A DNA stretch of 64,000 bases from Paludisphaera mucosa. GTDB taxonomy: Bacteria; Planctomycetota; Planctomycetia; Isosphaerales; Isosphaeraceae. Made by a program: the position numbers and the translations under genes. Positions 60,121-64,000 of this stretch are shown here, in pieces. Location of the stretch: positions 3,968,001 through 4,032,000 of the forward strand of contig NZ_JARRAG010000002.1 of NCBI RefSeq assembly GCF_029589435.1, in the 5' to 3' direction. The notes beneath the pieces were generated by a model that searched no databases, had not been told where the DNA came from, and saw only the letters and a list, made by a program, of their open reading frames with translations. The first letter of the stretch is position 1. Each line of letters begins with the position of its first letter.

Positions 60121-60588
60121 GTCGGCGATGACCTCAAGACCGGATCGGGCTTCGGAGTGGAGCGGTCCTCATCCAGCGTACCGTCCTTCGATCGCCTTTA
60201 GCAACCAGCGTGCCACCACAGCAGTCGAAGCGTAAACCCCATTCGCTTCAGGAAGTTCGGGGGGAAGCGGCCTCTCTGGGGAAGCTCGCCGGGCTGTCAA
60301 GTTCGCGCCCTGGCCGACAATCTGGCACGTCGGCCGGCTTGGATCTCGTGGTCGCCTCACCAGGATCCTGGAAAATTCCGCCAGCCGTCACCCTCACGGA
60401 GCCGATGGGAGCCCTGAGCCCGCGCGTCGAAGGGAAGCCGATCGAGGCCGGCCCAAATTACGCAAGCGTTGCGACGCGCGTAAGATATCGAAACAGCCAG
60501 GCCGAATTCCACGAAAGCCAGGCCCGGAAACGTGAGTTAACCTGTCTTCATAGGCAGGCATCTTTCATCGACCCTCGGAGCGTCCCAA
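60121..60588. other. Divergent intergenic region with nested inverted repeats
   Basis: No gene is visible. At 60458-60483 TTACGC and GCGTAA form outer arms, and inside, CGCAA-GCG-TTGCG (60461-60473) forms a second palindrome. Promoters for htpG and the small-protein/ATPase group must lie here, though no strong box pair is evident. Confidence 0.5.
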
Positions 60589-60915
60589 GTGACAGACGAA
60601 ACGGTCGACGCCGTCAGTTCCGACCCGTTGAAGTCGGTCGCCGACGCGTTGGATGCGGCGGTCGAGGCGACGAAGGACGGGGTGGCGCAGGCGACTGCCT
60701 CGGTCGGTAACGCGCTCCCGGCCGTCGGTGGTTTCCTCACCGGTCTCACCTACAAGACCTGCTACGCGGTCTCGTACGGGGTCGTCTTCCCCGCGGCCCT
60801 GGTCGCGCGGGCCGTCCCCAAGGAGAACGCCGCCGTCCACGGGTTCATCGACGGGGCGCGAGCCGCGATGGACCTGGTCGACGAGATGAAGCACAGGTCC
60901 CAGACGGGCGGCTGA
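60589..60915 (+). CDS. Small membrane-associated hypothetical protein, upstream of P-ATPase
   Basis: 108 residues. The first 35 are helical and acidic (DPLKSVADALDAAVEATKDG), followed by a hydrophobic stretch (about 42-78, GNALPAVGGFLTGL...VVFPAALVARAV) and a helical end with DLVDEMKH. It begins with GTG and a weak ribosome site. Same direction as the next two genes. Function unknown; may be part of a metal-transport unit (inference). Confidence 0.6.
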   Translation: MTDETVDAVSSDPLKSVADALDAAVEATKDGVAQATASVGNALPAVGGFLTGLTYKTCYAVSYGVVFPAALVARAVPKENAAVHGFIDGARAAMDLVDEMKHRSQTGG

Positions 60916-61114
60916 CGCGCCGGCGACCCTCTCCGCCGGCCCACCGCGACGATGCGACGCAGCGTCAGGCGCCCCGGTCTCCGCATCGGGCGAAGGATCG
61001 AGCCCCCCGCGCCGCGGCGGAAGGGGCGGGAGTTCAGTTCGGCTCCGCGAGCGGAGCGGCCTCGGGCCGATCGACGAGTTTTTCGGATCGCCACGTTAGC
61101 TCAGGGGGAAGACC

Positions 61115-61393
61115 ATGCCCTTCTCGCGCTCGAACCTGCTGACGTTCGGGGCCGGGCTCGTCGCCGGCGCGGCGGGCTACGCGACGTATCCGAAGTGGAA
61201 GCACAAGGTTGCTCCGCTGGTCTCCGCCGTCGTGGCCGGGGCCTCCGCCGCCTTCCAGGACGCCCAGGCCGCGGCCGCCGAGGTCGCCCCGGACGCGGAC
61301 GCGAACGCCCACGCGGCCCACGAGGCGACGCGAGGTCCCTGGGGAGCGACCGACCGGAACGGGTCCGGCGTGACGACCCCGTCGACCCTCTGA
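61115..61393 (+). CDS. Small single-helix protein, PacL-like by position
   Basis: 92 residues. An N-terminal transmembrane segment (about 6-24, NLLTFGAGLVAGAAGYAT) precedes a Lys-rich loop, an Ala-rich amphipathic helix (about 33-55) and an acidic/His-containing end (DADANAHAAHEA). In mycobacteria, small DUF1490/PacL proteins of this layout precede P1B-ATPases and act with them. The similarity here is in layout and gene order, not proven by sequence. AGGGGGA lies before the ATG, and the ATPase follows after 112 bases. Confidence 0.65.
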   Translation: MPFSRSNLLTFGAGLVAGAAGYATYPKWKHKVAPLVSAVVAGASAAFQDAQAAAAEVAPDADANAHAAHEATRGPWGATDRNGSGVTTPSTL

Positions 61394-61505
61394 CGCGATC
61401 CGAAGCGGACCGGGCCGGCGTCGCGTTCTCGTCGATCCGGGCGTGTCCTACCTTCGATGTGACGCTTGAATCCGCCTTTCGTCGGGTCATCCGAGGCCAC
61501 CACCG

Positions 61506-64000
61506 ATGAGCAGCCTTGATCTCGCCATCTCCTTTCCGGCCCGGGGCGTCATCCGACTCTCCAGCCTCGCCCTCTTCGGCGAAGCCGACGGCGCGACCTG
61601 CCGACGCTTCCTCGAACGGGTCTTCCAGGCGGAGGAGATCTCCGAGGTTACGATCACGACGGGCGACGCGCCCTCGGCGGAACTCCGCTTCTGCCCGAAG
61701 ACCTGGACGCTGCAGGCCGTCGCCAATCGGGTGGCCTCGCTCCTGAGGCACTCCTCCGACACCAACGGTCAGGCACCGCCGAACGGTCATGCCGCGGCCA
61801 ACGGCCACGCCGCAGCGAACGGGCACGGCTCGACCAACGGCCATGCCGCGAAGAACGGGCACGCTTCCACGAACGGGCACGCCCCGCACGCGGCCCAGGA
61901 CAAGCCGGCCCGTTCCTCGAAGCCGTCGCTGTCGGTGACGCGGGGCCGCACGGGAGCCGTCCGCTATGCGCGGCCTGCGGCGGTCGCCTCGGGCTGGCAG
62001 GTGAAGCTCGACCGGCCCGGCCGGCTGCACCTGAAGAACCCGGTCCTCTACCGCAAGAACGACCTCTGCCAGGCGATCGAGCGGGAGCTGATGAGCGTCC
62101 TCGGGGTCGAGAAGTACAAGACCGGCTCGATCACCTGCAAGGTCCAGGTGGACTACGACCCGCGGCAGTTGACGCGGGACCAGGTCGTCGAGATCCTCGA
62201 CGCCGCGCTGGCGGGGGCCGAGCACCCGACGAAGCTCGACAAGCTCGACCTCCACCTGCCGATCTGCACGGCGTCGCTCCCCCTGGCGGCGGTCGCGCAG
62301 TTCGCCTTCCCGCCGCTGCTGCCCGTGGCGGCGGCCGCGTTCGCCTACACGTCGATCCCGACGTTCAAGGAGGCGCGGCAGGTTTTGTTCGTCGAGAAGC
62401 GGCTCGGGGTCGACGTCCTGGACGCGATCGTGGTCGTCGGCTGCCTCGGGACGATGTCGATCTTCCCGGGCGCGGTGCTCTGCTGGTGCCTCGGCTTCGG
62501 CCGCGTGCTGGTCAAGAAGACGCAGGACGATTCCAAGAAGCTGCTGCTCAACGCCTTCGGCAAGCAGCCGCGCTACGTCTGGTTGTACCGCGACGGGATC
62601 GAGGTCCAGGTCTCGCTCGACAAGCTTCAGAAGGGCGACCTGATCGTCGTCAACACGGGCGAGGTGGTGCCGGTCGACGGCCACGTCGTCGAGGGCATGG
62701 CGATGATCGACCAGCACGCCCTGACCGGCGAGTCGACGCCGGCCGAGAAGGGCGTGGGCGACCGCGTCTTCGCCTCCACCGTGATGGTGGCCGGCAAGGT
62801 GTTCGTCTCGGTCGAGACCTCGGGGAGCGACACGGCCTCGGCCAAGATCAGCCAGATCCTCAACGACACGGCCGGCTTCAAGCTCGCCTCGCAGCACAAG
62901 GGCGAGGTGATGGCCGACCGGGCCGTGATCCCGACCCTCGCCATCGGCGCGGTCGGGATGGCCGCGATGGGCCCGGCCGGCGCGGTGGCCGTCCTCAACA
63001 GCGACTTCGGCACGGGCATCCGGATGGCCGCGCCGCTGGCGATGCTCAGCTCGCTGGCCCTGTGCGCCAACAAGGGCATCCTGGTGAAGGACGGCCGGGC
63101 GCTCGAGCTCATGAACGAGGTCGACACCGTCCTGTTCGACAAGACCGGGACCCTGACCCGCGAGCGGCCCGAGGTCGGCCGGGTGATCGCGGGCGAGGGC
63201 TTCGACCCCGACCAGATCCTGGGGTACGCCGCGGCCGCCGAGCGGAAGTTCCACCACCCCATCGCCCTGGCGATCCTTCACAAGGCGAAGGAGCTGGGGC
63301 TGGACCTGCCGGCGACCGACGACACCCAGTACAAGGTCGGCTACGGCATCACGGTGCACATCGACGGCCGCACCGTCCGGGTCGGCAGCAAGCGATTCAT
63401 GGAGATGGAGGGGATCGACCTGCCGCCCGAGATCCGCGAGGCCCTGGACGAGGCGCATCGCGAGGGCTACACGATGGTCATGGTCGGCGTCGACGAGCAG
63501 CTCGGCGGCGCGATCGAGTTGCAGGCGGCGGTGCGGCCGGAGGTCAAGGAGATCATCGCGGGCCTCCGCAAGCGGGGGATCAAGCACATCGCGATCATTT
63601 CGGGCGACCACGAGGCGCCGACGAAGAAGCTGGCCGAGTCGCTCGGCATGGACCGCTACTTCGCCCAGGTGCTGCCGGCCGACAAGGCGGACTACGTCGA
63701 GAAACTTCAGAAGGAAGGCTGCAAGGTCTGCTTCGTGGGCGACGGGATCAACGACTCGATCGCCCTGAAGAAGGCGAACGTCTCGATCTCGCTGCGGGGC
63801 GCGTCGTCGATCGCCACCGACACGGCCCACATCGTGTTCCTCGAAGAAGGGCTGGCCAAGCTCTGCGAATTGCGAGACATCGCCCGCGAGCTGGACCGCA
63901 ACGTCAAGCGAAGCTGGTCGATGATCCTGGCCCCGAACATCGCCTGCATCGCCGGCGTGTTCACCATGGGCTTCGGCATCATGGCCTCGGTCGCCACCAA
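61506..64000 (+). CDS. P1B-type heavy-metal-transporting ATPase (partial, runs off the window)
   Basis: Visible length is 831 residues without a stop. The N-terminus has two HMA-like segments lacking CxxC (the second about 160-235) and an Asn-Gly-His repeat at 87-129. Then come membrane helices, actuator loop TGES (407-410), DKTGT with phosphorylated Asp545, the HHP nucleotide motif, and GDGIND (745-750). Instead of the CPx motif in the membrane helix before DKTGT it reads Ala509-Pro510-Leu511. Metal selectivity is therefore unclear; the His repeat could bind metal. The start ATG has a CGAGG-like site. It exports or imports metal across the membrane. Two small membrane proteins precede it. 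Confidence 0.9.
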   Translation, partial: MSSLDLAISFPARGVIRLSSLALFGEADGATCRRFLERVFQAEEISEVTITTGDAPSAELRFCPKTWTLQAVANRVASLLRHSSDTNGQAPPNGHAAANGHAAANGHGSTNGHAAKNGHASTNGHAPHAAQDKPARSSKPSLSVTRGRTGAVRYARPAAVASGWQVKLDRPGRLHLKNPVLYRKNDLCQAIERELMSVLGVEKYKTGSITCKVQVDYDPRQLTRDQVVEILDAALAGAEHPTKLDKLDLHLPICTASLPLAAVAQFAFPPLLPVAAAAFAYTSIPTFKEARQVLFVEKRLGVDVLDAIVVVGCLGTMSIFPGAVLCWCLGFGRVLVKKTQDDSKKLLLNAFGKQPRYVWLYRDGIEVQVSLDKLQKGDLIVVNTGEVVPVDGHVVEGMAMIDQHALTGESTPAEKGVGDRVFASTVMVAGKVFVSVETSGSDTASAKISQILNDTAGFKLASQHKGEVMADRAVIPTLAIGAVGMAAMGPAGAVAVLNSDFGTGIRMAAPLAMLSSLALCANKGILVKDGRALELMNEVDTVLFDKTGTLTRERPEVGRVIAGEGFDPDQILGYAAAAERKFHHPIALAILHKAKELGLDLPATDDTQYKVGYGITVHIDGRTVRVGSKRFMEMEGIDLPPEIREALDEAHREGYTMVMVGVDEQLGGAIELQAAVRPEVKEIIAGLRKRGIKHIAIISGDHEAPTKKLAESLGMDRYFAQVLPADKADYVEKLQKEGCKVCFVGDGINDSIALKKANVSISLRGASSIATDTAHIVFLEEGLAKLCELRDIARELDRNVKRSWSMILAPNIACIAGVFTMGFGIMASVAT
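61764..61893 (+). repeat. Asn-Gly-His repeat region in the ATPase gene
   Basis: In-frame DNA repeats encode about seven NGx units (NGH-A-A-A, NGH-G-S-T, NGH-A-A-K and variants) in a 43-residue stretch. The units are about 6 residues apart and vary at the codon level, so the repeat is not a fresh slippage product. Six or seven His could form a flexible metal-binding arm. Confidence 0.8.

Noticed and set aside
60121-60588. CIRCE element or heat-shock promoter before htpG
   Set aside because: TTAGCAACC on the plus strand near 60198 resembles half of CIRCE, but no matching GAGTGCTAA arm is present at the proper distance.

Overview
The window looks like chromosomal DNA of a planctomycete, probably of the Isosphaeraceae group (inference). 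It is very GC-rich, with G or C in nearly every third codon position. It carries two PEP-CTERM proteins, an FHA-fused Ser/Thr kinase, a C-terminal domain typical of planctomycete paralog families, a sigma factor with added helix-turn-helix segments, and many small membrane proteins without clear homologs. No plasmid, phage, IS element, CRISPR array or rRNA gene was seen.

Layout. 1-13250: mixed metabolic and signalling genes, including a CoA-binding protein, a HEAT-repeat protein, an ArsR regulator coupled to a membrane protein, a STAS protein, an Old Yellow Enzyme, MsrA, a large PAS-rich hybrid histidine kinase, a B12/radical SAM enzyme, and a glycosyltransferase coupled to a sugar-isomerase-like TIM barrel. 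13505-24236: two PEP-CTERM proteins, rhomboid protease, metK, a galactokinase-like GHMP kinase, PhoU and an FHA/zinc-ribbon/kinase protein. 24237-27481: two exported proteins that may be distant paralogs. 28178-30976: the hybrid sigma factor and a NADAR-domain fusion.

31107-47237 is the translation/transcription core. The order is tRNA-Thr, Tyr, Gly, Thr, tuf, rpmG, tRNA-Trp, secE, nusG, rplK, rplA, rplJ, rplL, rpoB, rpoC. This is essentially the order of the E. coli thrU-tufB-secE-nusG-rplKAJL-rpoBC region, with rpmG and tRNA-Trp inserted. The spacers on both sides of rpoB are unusually long. The rplL-rpoB spacer has two very stable hairpins. The rpoB-rpoC spacer holds a promoter-like pair, several hairpins and an intrinsic-terminator-like hairpin with a T6 tract, which together could encode a small RNA of about 200 nt.

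47314-64000 is accessory. It contains two tandem Uma2-type nuclease genes coupled to an Fe-S uracil-DNA glycosylase, a small ORF broken by an amber codon, and a YtrA-type GntR regulator/ABC ATPase/very large ABC permease operon. Three tandem paralogs of an unknown single-pass membrane family follow; the second and third each have a TTGACA-N17-ATAnnA promoter, and the third also has a perfect operator-like palindrome. After these come a Tat-type lipase, htpG, and two small membrane proteins ahead of a P1B-type ATPase that runs off the end of the window. That ATPase has an Asn-Gly-His repeat and lacks the usual CPx motif.

The strongest candidates for undescribed biology are the rpoB-rpoC spacer RNA, the triplicated membrane family, the hybrid sigma factor and the P-ATPase/small-membrane-protein cluster. 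All functional statements come from reading the sequence and recalling family motifs; no database search was run.
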